Part shown: positions 1 to 10,159 of the stretch, in pieces
How positions within the stretch are numbered: the stretch's first letter is position 1
Layout: each line of letters opens with the position of its first letter
Assembly (NCBI RefSeq): GCF_000002865.3
Contig: NW_001865041.1
Span: 2,029,505 to 2,070,351 of the forward strand
Reading direction: 5' to 3'
Source: Monosiga brevicollis MX1
Lineage: Eukaryota > Opisthokonta > Choanoflagellata > Craspedida > Salpingoecidae
DNA length: 40,847 nt
Notes under the pieces: model-generated
What the model was told of the DNA's origin: nothing
The model's input: only the letters and a program-made list of their open reading frames with translations
Database searches by the model: none
Made by a program: the position numbers and the translations under genes

Positions 1-359
1 GTAGCTGGCACTCACGAACAGCGCTTGGACATTGAGCGCAATGATGTAATGAGCCGTTATTTGTTCTGCGTTTCCCGTACATCTTGCTGCTGAGGCCCGG
101 CTTGACGGCGCGTGCGCGTACGCTGACGCTCGCGTCCTTTGACGCCTGACCTGATTCATGCCGCACCGCGTAGTATTACCTGAACACTTGGTACCTCGAC
201 TCTTTTTCGGCCGACTACCAGGTTTGATAGATTGGCTGGCTCGATCCGCCTACGGTTCAAGCCGATGCGAAGGAAGAAGTCTTTGACTCACGGCACGCTT
301 TCCTTCTGTACTGTTTTCATCTGTATTTTTTTTTTTTTTTTTTTTTTCCCAATCGTTTG

Positions 360-439
<80 letters not shown>

Positions 440-616
440 GGCGATGCTTGATGTGCTGGCAGTTGGGGCTCCGTTTTCAGGGACGGCCCAGTGGTGTGGC
501 AAACTTTGCTGTTGCTGCGCTCTATTGCGAGGGAGTTACGGCCGGTGCGTATTGGCGCGCGGCGTCTTCTTTTCGCCAGTGGCGCACATTTTTTTTATAC
601 TGTAGCCCATGAGCCC
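1..616. other. left-edge region without a supported gene
   Basis: No convincing protein is visible here. It holds a 22-base T run, a long TG microsatellite and possibly the promoter or an upstream signal-peptide exon of the receptor gene that follows. A usable 3' splice site (T-rich, ending in TAG at about 605) sits just before that gene's first ATG, so a further 5' exon is possible. On the minus strand a short ATG-led stretch (82 down to 16) ends at a GTGAGT donor. It could be the first exon of a gene leaving the window to the left, but this is weak. Confidence 0.5.
362..435. repeat. TG dinucleotide microsatellite
   Basis: About 37 uninterrupted TG units, preceded by a poly-T run at 326-347. 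Open frames across it encode only Val-Cys or Thr-His repeats and are not genes. It lies upstream of the first receptor gene. Confidence 0.97.
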
Positions 617-3600
617 ATGAGCCCTCATTGTTTCCTTCCTGTTGCGTTGTGTAATTCCTGCCGCGATCACCCACGCGCGGCGTTAGATTGCAACAACACG
701 GGGACCTACTTCAACACGAGTTTGGGGCTCTGTCTGAACTGTGATGGCAGCACCAACTATCAAGACGAAGTCAATCAAACAGCGTGCAAGCCCATGACGA
801 CCTGTACTTTGGCCCAGTACCAGTCGGTTCCTGGACAAAGCACGGCCGACCGGAGTTGCGCGGCTCTGCTCAACTGTACGAGTGAACAGTATGAGAGCGA
901 GAGCCCGACTGTTACTTCGAACCGCGCCTGTGCGGACTTGGAGCATTGTGGGGCCGGATCTTATGTGAGCGTGGCCGCAACTGCGACGTCGGATCGTGAG
1001 TGCGCGGCCTGTGTTGGAGGATATTCGGTGGCAGCGAATGCAGGCAGCTGTACTGCGTTTAGCAATTGTAGCAGTGGGACAGAGTATGCGAGCTTTTCTG
1101 GCAATGCCACCGCGGACCGGCTGTGTGCTGCAGTGACAGTCTGCAGGGAAAGCGAGTATGAGTCGTTGGCACCGACGCCGACAACGGATCGGCTGTGCAT
1201 GGCGGTGCAAAACTGTTCGGCTGGCTTTTACATCAGTGTTGTGGCAACTGCCACCAGCGACCGCACCTGCGCACGCTGTGAGATTTGTTCGGACGGGGAG
1301 ACGGCTCGCTATGATTGTGGACCAACTTCTGAAAGGGATTCGGAGTGCATGGCCTGTCCGGAGAACTGCGATGCCTGTACGTATGAGAGCGAGGGCGATG
1401 TGGTGGTATGCACGGAATGTGCGATTGGTATTGACGCTTATCCCAATGGCACTTGCCCTGGCGCATGTCCAGCCGATTACGTCGCCGACTTTACCCCCTG
1501 CTTTGCTTGCGGGGAATCATGCTACACATGTGACCTTGCAGGCTGCCTGTCGTGCTTCAACAATGCCAGCCGTGTTCCCAATAATGGACGAAGCATTCCG
1601 GCTGACCCAGCCCAGTACACGTACTTGGCGACGGGAAGTGCGTGTGTTTCGACTTGTCCGAACGGCCAGTTTGCGAACATGGGGACGGGTCGGTGCCAAT
1701 CTATTCGGACGTGCGGTGCTGGGACTTATGTGGTGGCGTCGCCGACGTCGACCAGTGATCGTGAGTGTGCGCCCTGTTTGGGTGGGACGTTTAGCACGGC
1801 GGTCAACCAGCCCATTGAGACGTGCGTGCCTTGTCCGGCAGGGTCGACTGACGCGGACAATGATCCAACGACACCTTGCAAGGTTTGCGGCGGCGGGCGG
1901 TACCTTGATCCCTCCGTCCTGCGAACAGAGGGGTGCGATGCTTACCTCTGTGCAGCCGGGACCACGGACGACGATGGCAACGTGAGCACGGCCTGTGTAG
2001 CTTGCAGTGCGGGGACGTACCTGAATGCCGCAACGGAGCGTGTTGGGCCGTGTTCAGCGTTTGCGTGTGCACTCGGAGCCACGGACGACGACAGCAACGT
2101 CAGCACGCCCTGTGTTACTTGCAGTGAGGGGGCGTTCCTGGACCCCTCTGAAGTGCGGACGGGACCTTGCAGCGACTATGCGTGCGGTGCGGGCACCACG
2201 GACGCGGACGCCAATGTCAGCACACCTTGCGTAACCTGTGACCCTGGGACGTTTCTGGCCGTTGACGAGGTTCATGTGGGACCATGCAGTACGTTGGCGT
2301 GTCGTCCGGGGACGACGGATGTTGATAGCGACACGAGCACTGCGTGCGTGGCGTGTGGACCGGGACACTATCTTGACACGGGAGCGGTGCGGACGGGGCC
2401 TTGTGCGGCATATGCGTGTCCGCTGGGGACTTGGGATGAGGACAATGACGCGACGACGCCGTGCAGGGGCTGCCCGGCTGGAACAGCGGGGGTGAGCAAC
2501 AACAGTTGTACGGCGTGTGAGGCAGGGACGTTTTCCAGCAGTACTGGCCGGCGGTCTTGTCAGTCTTGCGTGACCTGCACGGCTGATCAGGTTGAGTCTG
2601 AGGCCTGCACGGCGACGTCGAATCGTGTGTGCACATCAGGTAGGTGTGGAGTGAAACACTGCTTTTATTTTTGTGTGTGCTTTGTTTGTGTTTTGGCCGT
2701 GAAGCTTGTGCGGGGTTGTGAGTCGCACACGCGGGAGTTTGAGGGTGTGGTTGTGTGGGCTGTGGGTTGTTTGTGGGGTTTGGCTGCGAGCTGACGTTTT
2801 TGGCCAACATTGTTGTGGTGTAGCCAAGACGAGCTCTTCATCGGGCGGCAGTGCTGTGATTATTGGGGCTGCTGCCGGGGGGGTTGCGTTTATTGTGATT
2901 GTGGTGGTGGTTGTGTGCTGTTGCTGCGGGAGCGGGGCACTGGCCAAGCGCGGCAAGGACAAGCCTAGCGGCAACGATCTCACGATGCATCAGAACCAGA
3001 TGTTCTCGGCTGGGGATCGACGGAACAGGTATGTGTGAGAGTCAGGATTTTTGGTTTTCCTTTTTTTACTTGGAGAAGAGGAGTGTTTACTTTTGATGTT
3101 CTATGTCGCATGACACTGACTGATCGTTTCCTTGTATGACGATTGCTATGGCGATGGCATCAGTGTGCCTGTGGACCCTCGACTCTTTGAGCCGCACGGC
3201 ACTGGCAAAGAGATGGTTAGTTTCTGCATCGCGCCTTGGCGTTTGAAAATATATAACGTTTTCTTCAGGTGGAGTATGTTTAATTTTTGTGTGGTCAACC
3301 ACCCTTGCGCTCGGCTTTTCTCCTTGTTGTGTAGGCATATTCGCAAGTCAATGATCTCTCAAACTCTCAGGTAAATAGGAGTTGTGTGGCTTGCTTAGCC
3401 TATCGGTGTTGTAGTGGCTGCTGTTCTTAATGCCTGTATCCTGTTAGACGACAACCTCTTCGTTTGCCAATTATGCCGAGGTCGACATGGGAGCCCGAGG
3501 TGGACCCAATTACGAGGAGCCGCCGATGGTTGCCTATGGGGCTCCCGTTTATGCTAGCACTGTCCGTTCTGAGTGTGACGCACATTACGTTCCTGAGCTT

Positions 3601-4784
3601 GGCATGTCTCTCGTTGCATTTCTGATTGCACCAAACTGACCCTTTTTTTGGTATTGATTGAGCAGGACGGTCCAGATGCGAGCGTGATCTACTCACAGGT
3701 CAACAAACCCAATCAGGTTTGTGTGCTTCTGGACATGTGCCAAGAGACACAGTCTTGCAATGGCCGTCTTATGACAAGTGTGACATGCTTTACATAAACA
3801 GGGCAGTCAATTGTACGCTGATCCGGCACAGGAGATCAAGGTGGCCCCACCCAGCGTGAGTTGGTTGAGCATTTCGGCCGATCTGGCCGTGTGAATCCAT
3901 CTCCTCAGTCCGTGTGTGTACGCTGTTCCGCCTCATTTCGAGCCGGATGTATCATGTAGAGTGTGTATGCGCACTTGGAAATGATGGACGACGCCTCGCC
4001 GTGGGAGCGCGGGCCAACTCAAGTGCGGGGAGCGGCTGCTGCAAGTTCAAACTACAGTGATATTGATCACGTGGCGACCATGGCTGCCGCTGGCGCCGGC
4101 AGTGGAGTGAACTACTCCAACTTGGATGACATGCAAGGGGAGGAAGGCAAAATTGCTTTACGGCGTGACCAAGAGTAGGTTTGGCTTCGCCTGAGCGCCC
4201 GATGCTATGATCTTTATCGGTGCTTGCTTTTCTGACTCACGGTCAATCTCACTCATCATACAGAATGGCGGAGCCGATGGAAGCCGAAACCGACCCTTGC
4301 GTTCACTTCAATTTGACCACGCTGGTGGGTCCGCATAAAAATTGTCACGTCCACCGTGCCGAGTCTGTGCTTGAACTGATCGTGTTGCATCGGACTTGAA
4401 CTCAATCTTGCATGTGTCGAATAGGGTGCCGAGGCCCTGGTGCGTGAAACTAGCAAGGATAAAAAGCTGGGCGTGTTTATTGTTCGTCAAAAGGCTGGCG
4501 AGCCTCATGTCCTTCGTTTGGCCGTGCAAGAAGCACCTGGGATTGTACGTCTTTGCCGCACACTGCGCCTCACTATTTCGACGTCCACTCTGGTTGAGAT
4601 GGCTGTTTTATCGCTTCGTTTGCTTGGATAGGTGCGCCATCACGTCGTGGATCGCGTGGGCTCCAAGTACTTGCGGAGTGATAAGATGCCCTTTGATAGC
4701 CTGGCCGAATTTATCCGGTTTCATCAGCAACAAGTTTCCGTTTTTGCTTGCCGTTTGACTGACTGTGTTATGCCACATTCTTGA
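617..4784 (+). CDS. cysteine-rich single-pass receptor with tyrosine-motif tail and SH2-like domain
   Basis: Predicted type I membrane receptor, about 1027 residues. Exons: 617-2639, 2824-3028, 3164-3215, 3335-3370, 3448-about 3561, 3666-3716, 3802-3855, 3960-4174, 4264-4324, 4425-4544, 4632-4784. All joins keep phase; only the end of exon 5 is ambiguous. Residues 1-684 are TNFR/ephrin-receptor-like cysteine repeats (recurring pattern like TSDRECAAC) with a furin-like block near 250-390. The membrane span is about 686-706 (AVIIGAAAGGVAFIVIVVVV), followed by CCCC. The cytoplasmic tail carries YSQV (twice), YAEV, YEEP, YADP, YAHL, YSDI and YSNL. The C-terminus resembles an SH2 domain: AEALV, then FIVRQK (phosphotyrosine-binding Arg in the FLVR position), HHVVDR and FDSLAEFIRFH. 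The usual SH2 starting Trp is missing. There is no kinase domain. The first ATG is chosen for lack of a better one; its N-terminus is a poor signal peptide, so a 5' exon may be missing. Confidence 0.8.
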
Positions 4785-4909
4785 ACGAGGGCGGGGTAGT
4801 TCTTGAGCTTCTCCTGCTGCGCAGGCCATTCAAGCTTCTCAGTCTTGAGTTGTCTTCTCCCTTTGCTGTGTATGTGGTGCAATGTGCTTCCAGTGGATGG
4901 CCAGATCAA

Positions 4910-4915
4910 TTTATT
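4910..4915 (-). terminator. polyadenylation signal of the CAP-Gly gene
   Basis: AATAAA on the minus strand, about 157 bases beyond the stop of the EF-hand/WW/CAP-Gly gene and within the short convergent intergenic space. A plus-strand AATAAA at 5133-5138 could serve the upstream receptor gene. If so, the two transcripts would overlap at their 3' ends. Confidence 0.45.
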
Positions 4916-5071
4916 CTAAATCGAGATTTTTATCCGAGCCAGGACCTCGTGGAGCAAGGGCATCGGAGTATGGATCAATAAGCAAAGTGGCATGGGGGCA
5001 AAATACGGCACGGTGTTTTAGAATGCTACGCGCAGTCAGGACGCAAGAGGGAATGCCATCGAATCAATCGA

Positions 5072-8000
5072 TTAGCTGCGCCCGTTCTCACGGCGAGTTG
5101 ATTTTCGCTTTCCCTTTGGAACCCAAGCAAAAAATAAAGGGGAGGGGTGAGATGACAAAAGAATGGGAGTACTGGCAGAGTGCAGTGCGCGACTCACTCG
5201 CGAAGACACGACTTGAAGCACGTCGTCGACCGGGCAAAAGTGACCATGGTTGTCGGGACAGGTAAAGTAGCGCTTGCCCTTGAACAGGCCATCCGTATCA
5301 CTGATTGGGTCATCTAGCTTGACGCCGATGTACAAGTTGTAGTCTGGCACATCATTGTCCAAGCGGCCCACGTATTTGACCACGGCCGAGCAAGCGCTGG
5401 CAGTAACCGCACCGCGTGGGCCAGGAACGGTCACCCGATCGCCAACTTTAATGGAACATTTCGCAACCTCATCCTAAGCCCATAAGCGAAGACGTCAGCG
5501 AGGAGCGGGCAGTGAAGACTGTTGAAGCAGGACTGGTGCTCACTTCTTCGGAGGGCATGCGATGGATTCGCGGCAAGGTTGTCACTGATTGGCCGCGTGT
5601 GGAAGAGCGGCCAGGTCCAGAGCTGTTGGACCAACTTTTTGGGCTCGTTGGCAACGCACCAACGTTGTTCAACAGCATCATCACAGCATCATCCACGACT
5701 GGTGAATGCGTCTATTTCAGACACACCCCAGAGTGTGCCGAAGCGTGCATTCACAAGAGGAAAGATGAGTGAAAAGCAGCCTTCTAGCGTGCTTTGCGCG
5801 TGTTGAGCTGACCTGTGCCTGAGCCTTGGGGTTTGGCGACGCTGATGCCGGGCGTGCGCGATCACCGTACACCAGCTCTTCAAGCTCGTTATGCGCACCG
5901 CGATCATGCTAACACAAAATCAAACCAACGGGTCAAAGATGTGCCCTGTCGAGAGAAAAAAACAAGGGTGGTTTTGTACACCTCAGTGAAGGCGACAAGG
6001 CAAGGTGACGCACGCGAGAATGCATTGATGCGGTCCGCTTGACCAAGTCCTCCAAGACCTTTTGGCGCCGCTTGTCTTGCGCTTCGAGCTGAGCCACTGC
6101 ACCCATACAGATTCGCGTAAGGAGGCCGAATATTATTCAATGCACGCTCGCCACTTAATCTGTGCCTTACCTTGGTCCTCCAATTCACGGATGCGAGCCT
6201 GTTTGTTGGAGATGAGTTTGGTTTTCGTGGCAAGAAAGGCCTTTGTTGTTTCCATTGCTGTCTGCAGCGCCTCCAGTTCTTGTTGAGTTTGAGACAGATG
6301 AGCTTGGCCCTTGCTCATTGAGACATTCTCCGCTTGAAAGTCTTTGAGCTGGCGTCGAGCGATGGCTAACTGTCGCTGGCGTTCTTCACTCAAAGCTCTC
6401 GCATCCTAGACTCACAAAGAATCCAAAACATTTATTTAAAAAAAAAAAAAAAAAAATTGAAAGAAAAACTTGGACAGGCGCAAAGCCAAGCCCTTGTAGC
6501 AGCTTGCTTGAGACACACCTGAAGCTGCTTGTGAAGCTTGGCTTTGTCCGCTTCGAGATCGTTTACCGTGCCAAGACGGCTTTCGGAAGTTGACAGCTGA
6601 TCACGCGCGGCCGTCACCGACGCACTGGCCGCGGCTAGCGCTTGTTGCAGGTTCTAGATGGAAGACGAGGATGTAATCAGTTGATGGATGATGCTTCCGA
6701 CTAGGTGTGCAAGTGCGCAACGAGGGAACCGACTGCAAACTCGGCTGACCTTGTTCTCTGCCTCCAGCTCAGTCACGCGAGACTGGAGCGTTTTCTTCGT
6801 TTCATTGGCCTGGGCCAACGAGGCCTCCAAATTTCCCGCCTTGGCTTTGTGAGATTGAAGAAGCTGGGCTTTGTCCTGCCGCAACTGATTGCGTTCAGCA
6901 ATGATGCCGCTCATATCAGCCTGTTCTTTGTTTTGCCCCTGGCGCAGGCTATCACATTCCTGCGTCTTGCCGGCCAGTTGAGATGATAATATTGTGTTCT
7001 CAGCTTTGAGTTGTGAAATATGGTCCTCAAGTTGCGTGACACGCGTCTGCAGTTCCGCATTTGTGGTGCGAAGTTGTTGAATCTCGGCGAGATGCCGCGC
7101 AATCTCCTGAACGCGCCGGCAATCGGTGTGAGTGAGCCTGCAAAGCGCAAATGTGCGGATGGAGGCCCTTTTCTGGCAAAAGCTGCAAACGAAGAAGGAA
7201 GCCAAAATATAACTCAAAAGAATAAAAAAAGGAGACACCGATCGACAACCAACCTCGGCGCCAGCCGAAGCGGATGAGGCATTTTGCTGAGCAACTCCCG
7301 ACGCCGAGGCAGCGGCAGCTACAGCATTGTTGGAAAGCTGCAGGGCCTCGTTCAATTTGGCAACTAGCTTTTCATCGACTACGAAGGGCCGTGGCGAGTG
7401 GAGGCAGTGGAGGAGTGGGAGGTGAGTAAGAACAAAGAAGGCGCATCAGCACAACAAAAGTTTGCGAGTCCAGTGCTGCCACTACTTACCAATGTTAGGG
7501 ATGAATCCGCCTGGGGCACCTTGAGCTGCCGTTAGGACCTCCACGGGCACGTCAGTTTGCGTTACGCCGGTCATCTTGTTGAACCAATATGTTCCATGGT
7601 GATGCGTGTGCAAACGGGCCCAATGACCTAAACAAACAAGGACGTGTGGGAGCGGCAAAGAGTGTTTTGTGAGTTTGGCATGGCATCCATCCGTCAACGG
7701 CCACTTCAACTGACCTGGGTGGGCGTCGCGCCCGGCGTAGAGCTGCATGATGTAGTCACAGACGGCTGGGGCAAGACTCGAGTAGTTGATGGTGTTACCA
7801 TCGGGTTCGGCGGGGTGTGCTGCCAGAATTGCTTCCACCTCATTTGCTTGCAAAAACAAGCCCAGTTCCTGGGTTTGCAGCTGTGTATAGCCACGAGACA
7901 CATGACCAGGTGAGTAAAAATGCCTGAGAGGCACGAGAGGCACCCGTGATAGGCACCATACAAAAAAACAAACAAACAAACAAACAAAAAACAAAAACAA

Positions 8001-9096
8001 AAAAAAAAAAAACAGGCATCTGTCCCTTCCCACCTACATCGACAGATAGGATGGTCACCGGAATCACGCCAAAGCCTTCTGTATCGCGTTTCTGCTTTGT
8101 CAAAAGGTTGCAAATGATAGAATAGGTGATGTTAGGGTTCAAAAGGGGAGCGAGCGAGAGCGGGAAGACTGCTGGCCAACTCATGGTCCTGGCGCTGGGG
8201 CACGCACGGCAAAATGGGTAAGGACGGCATCGGCCACAATGTCATCGCGAGTCAACACAAAGTCATCGGGGGTTGTTAGGCTGACGGTGCCCTTGACCTG
8301 TCAGTGGTAAGGTGTAGATGTAGCGACATGCTGTGAGAAAACGAAGGTGGGGTGCAAATAAAAAAAAAGAAAAGGTGAAGGCGCAGGCTCATTCGAACCA
8401 GGTGCAGAAAGGCCGGCCCTTCAGTGGGATGATAAAACTCAATCCACGGGGCCTGTTTTTGCTCAGGTCTAGATCCCAGTGTGGACACGAGATGCTACGA
8501 AATGGAACGACAGAACGACGCGATTATCTGCAGCGGAGCAAGTCAAGCATTCAAGCATTCAAGAGAGGCGTTTGTCAGTATGCCCCGACGAACTGTGCAG
8601 AGGTTGGCGAGGATATGGTCAATGCCAATTGTCGCTTCGCTGTTGCCTAGACCAATGGCTTTGCAGAGGTTCTGAGAGCCCAAGTGATAGTGGCGGTGAG
8701 TTTGATCGGCTTTGCCTACAAGTGTTTATGCCCGCACAAGCGCAGGGCAGGGGGGTCGTACGTCGAGGTCCTCTTGAGAGAGACGCAGTGCCGTGGGTAA
8801 ACTAAGCAGGGCACTTTGAAGCTCCAGCAATTCTAGCTTGCCATCTCCATCCCGGTCGTAGGCTACAAAAATATCCTGTCTCGGATCAAACAGAGAGGCC
8901 AGGACAAAGAGGATAAGATGTGAAGTTGAGGAGGCAGTGCGCAGGCCGAGGTGAGAACGAGGGCCAGTACGCACGCGCACGCGACGCGTGATCTGCTCGT
9001 TCTGTGCCTAAAGAGGGAACAGTCATCTTTGTCAGAAGGCACAGGGGAGCGATAGCAGTGATCTAAAGCCCGCCGATCTGCGCAGCTGCATACCAT
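5072..9096 (-). CDS. EF-hand / WW-like / coiled-coil / CAP-Gly protein
   Basis: Probable microtubule-associated, calcium-responsive cytoplasmic protein of about 776 residues. Exons, high to low: ATG 9096-9094, 9007-8975, 8875-8762, 8671-8594, 8452-8399, 8297-8208, 8091-8038, 7880-7715, 7627-7490, 7378-7254, 7106-6750, 6653-6519, 6405-6171, 6096-6014, 5908-5813, 5711-5544, 5473-5072. The chain is open and in phase throughout. A canonical EF-hand loop (DRDGDGKLELLE) lies at about 19-30 with a degenerate partner after it, then a WW-like stretch starting PWIEFYHP. A second, degenerate EF-like region (about 125-198) is followed by a second WW-like stretch (HWARLHTHHHGTYWFNKMTG). Residues about 245-560 are a long coiled coil. 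The C-terminal CAP-Gly domain (about 650-730) has VVKYVG, YIGVKLDDP and RYFTCPDNHGHF, but the usual GKNDG is SDTDG, so tubulin-tail binding may be altered. The start is the ATG directly before a GTATGC donor; a longer 5' end is possible. Confidence 0.78.
6438..6456. repeat. poly-A run in intron
   Basis: Nineteen A residues on the plus strand inside an intron of the CAP-Gly gene, which is a T run in the transcript. A similar A-rich (CAAA-type) stretch lies at about 7962-8013 in another intron of the same gene. Confidence 0.9.
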
Positions 9097-10159
9097 GGCT
9101 GCTTCAGGAATGAGAGTGGCGAGGAGGGTTCTCGCTTGCGGCTTGGCACGACTTGTTAAGGCAAAGAGCAGCCGGCTCGCTCCAAACAGGTTGTAGGTAT
9201 ACAGGCGATGGCAAGTTTGAGGTGAAGTCAAGAGAAGAAGTCAATCCTCTCGATCGAAGCGCGGCCGCCGGTTGCCGCGTTGTACTCTTCTGTTTTCACT
9301 TTGTGAACATGACACGCAACTTCAACAACTTCAAGTGTCAGCCCCGTCTAGTCTCGATCCTGCCGGAGTCAGGCATCGAGGAAGCGTCAGAGCCAGAGCG
9401 TACGCAAGTTCAGACCCGTCCTTCAACGGCGACCGGACCAGCACATGAGTTTCGCGTGAGCACGTCAGGGCACAACTCACCTGCTGCCGTTTGATCGAGA
9501 GAGGTGCAAAAATGAACCGCCGTGCTTTCTTTCGCGTACGGTTCACAGTCGTATCAATTCTCTGATTCGCGACAGCTTCTCGTCAATTCTCTGAAACCAG
9601 TTAATTTCCATCATTGTTATCGTTCACCTTTCAGCTGATTCTCTGAATACTCTGCGGTTGCCATGCTCCCCTCTGCCTCCCTTGGTGTTTGCACTGGAAC
9701 CGTACCGTTGTTGCCAAGCGAGAAGTTAACAGTTGGTAATGAATTGTCATCATTTTTATTGCCTGGCAAGCTGGCTGGGTTTGGACCGATGCTCGTCGCC
9801 CCCAACACGTCTCGTCGATCATCGATCATCGGTCATCGGTCATCGGTCATCGGTCACTGGTCATTGGTCGTTGCGTCTCGTCGCTGCTGGTGTTGTTTGG
9901 GGCTTGGCTTTGGCGCCGTGTGTTGAGCCTGGCCCTGCTCTGTATGCAGTTGCGGGCTTTCTCACAGAGGCTGCGTCGACGATCTCTGCGTTACGCCCCT
10001 TCAACTCAGATGATTCACAAGTCTTCGCATTGGCTGTGTTGTTTGTGTTTTTCCTCCATGGGTGGTGCGAGTCGAACGACGGCTTCCTTGTGATATCCTC
10101 GAGACCAAGTGTGCCTGTTGGGCCGGGCGCAGTGGAATCTTGACAGACCATTGGGCAGC
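9097..10159. promoter_or_regulatory. divergent intergenic region between CAP-Gly and TPR genes
   Basis: The two flanking genes point away from each other, so both promoters probably lie here. No TATA box can be placed with confidence. The motif TCAATTCTCTGA occurs at about 9555 and 9588, with a near copy at about 9637. A heptamer array lies at 9813-9870. A minus-strand stretch ending in a good GTGAGT donor (about 9480) could be a non-coding first exon of the CAP-Gly gene, but no ATG-led frame joins to it. Confidence 0.45.
9813..9870. repeat. tandem heptamer array (TCATCGG)n
   Basis: About seven imperfect copies of a 7-base unit related to TCATCGG, degrading into TCACTGG and TCATTGG at the right end. 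It sits in the region shared by two divergent genes. Confidence 0.85.

Noticed and set aside
16-82. Possible minus-strand first exon leaving the left edge
   Set aside because: An ATG, 22 codons and a GTGAGT donor are too little evidence; no continuation can be seen.
683-2810. Several minus-strand and alternative-frame open frames of 80-200 residues
   Set aside because: Shadows of the GC-rich cysteine-repeat exon; the plus-strand frame has the regular cysteine pattern.
4396-4758. 120-residue open frame overlapping the SH2-like exons
   Set aside because: It is a different frame from the phase-consistent exons and shows no domain.
9301-9560. Small plus-strand open frames in the divergent region
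   Set aside because: Short, no domain, and within a region that must hold two promoters.
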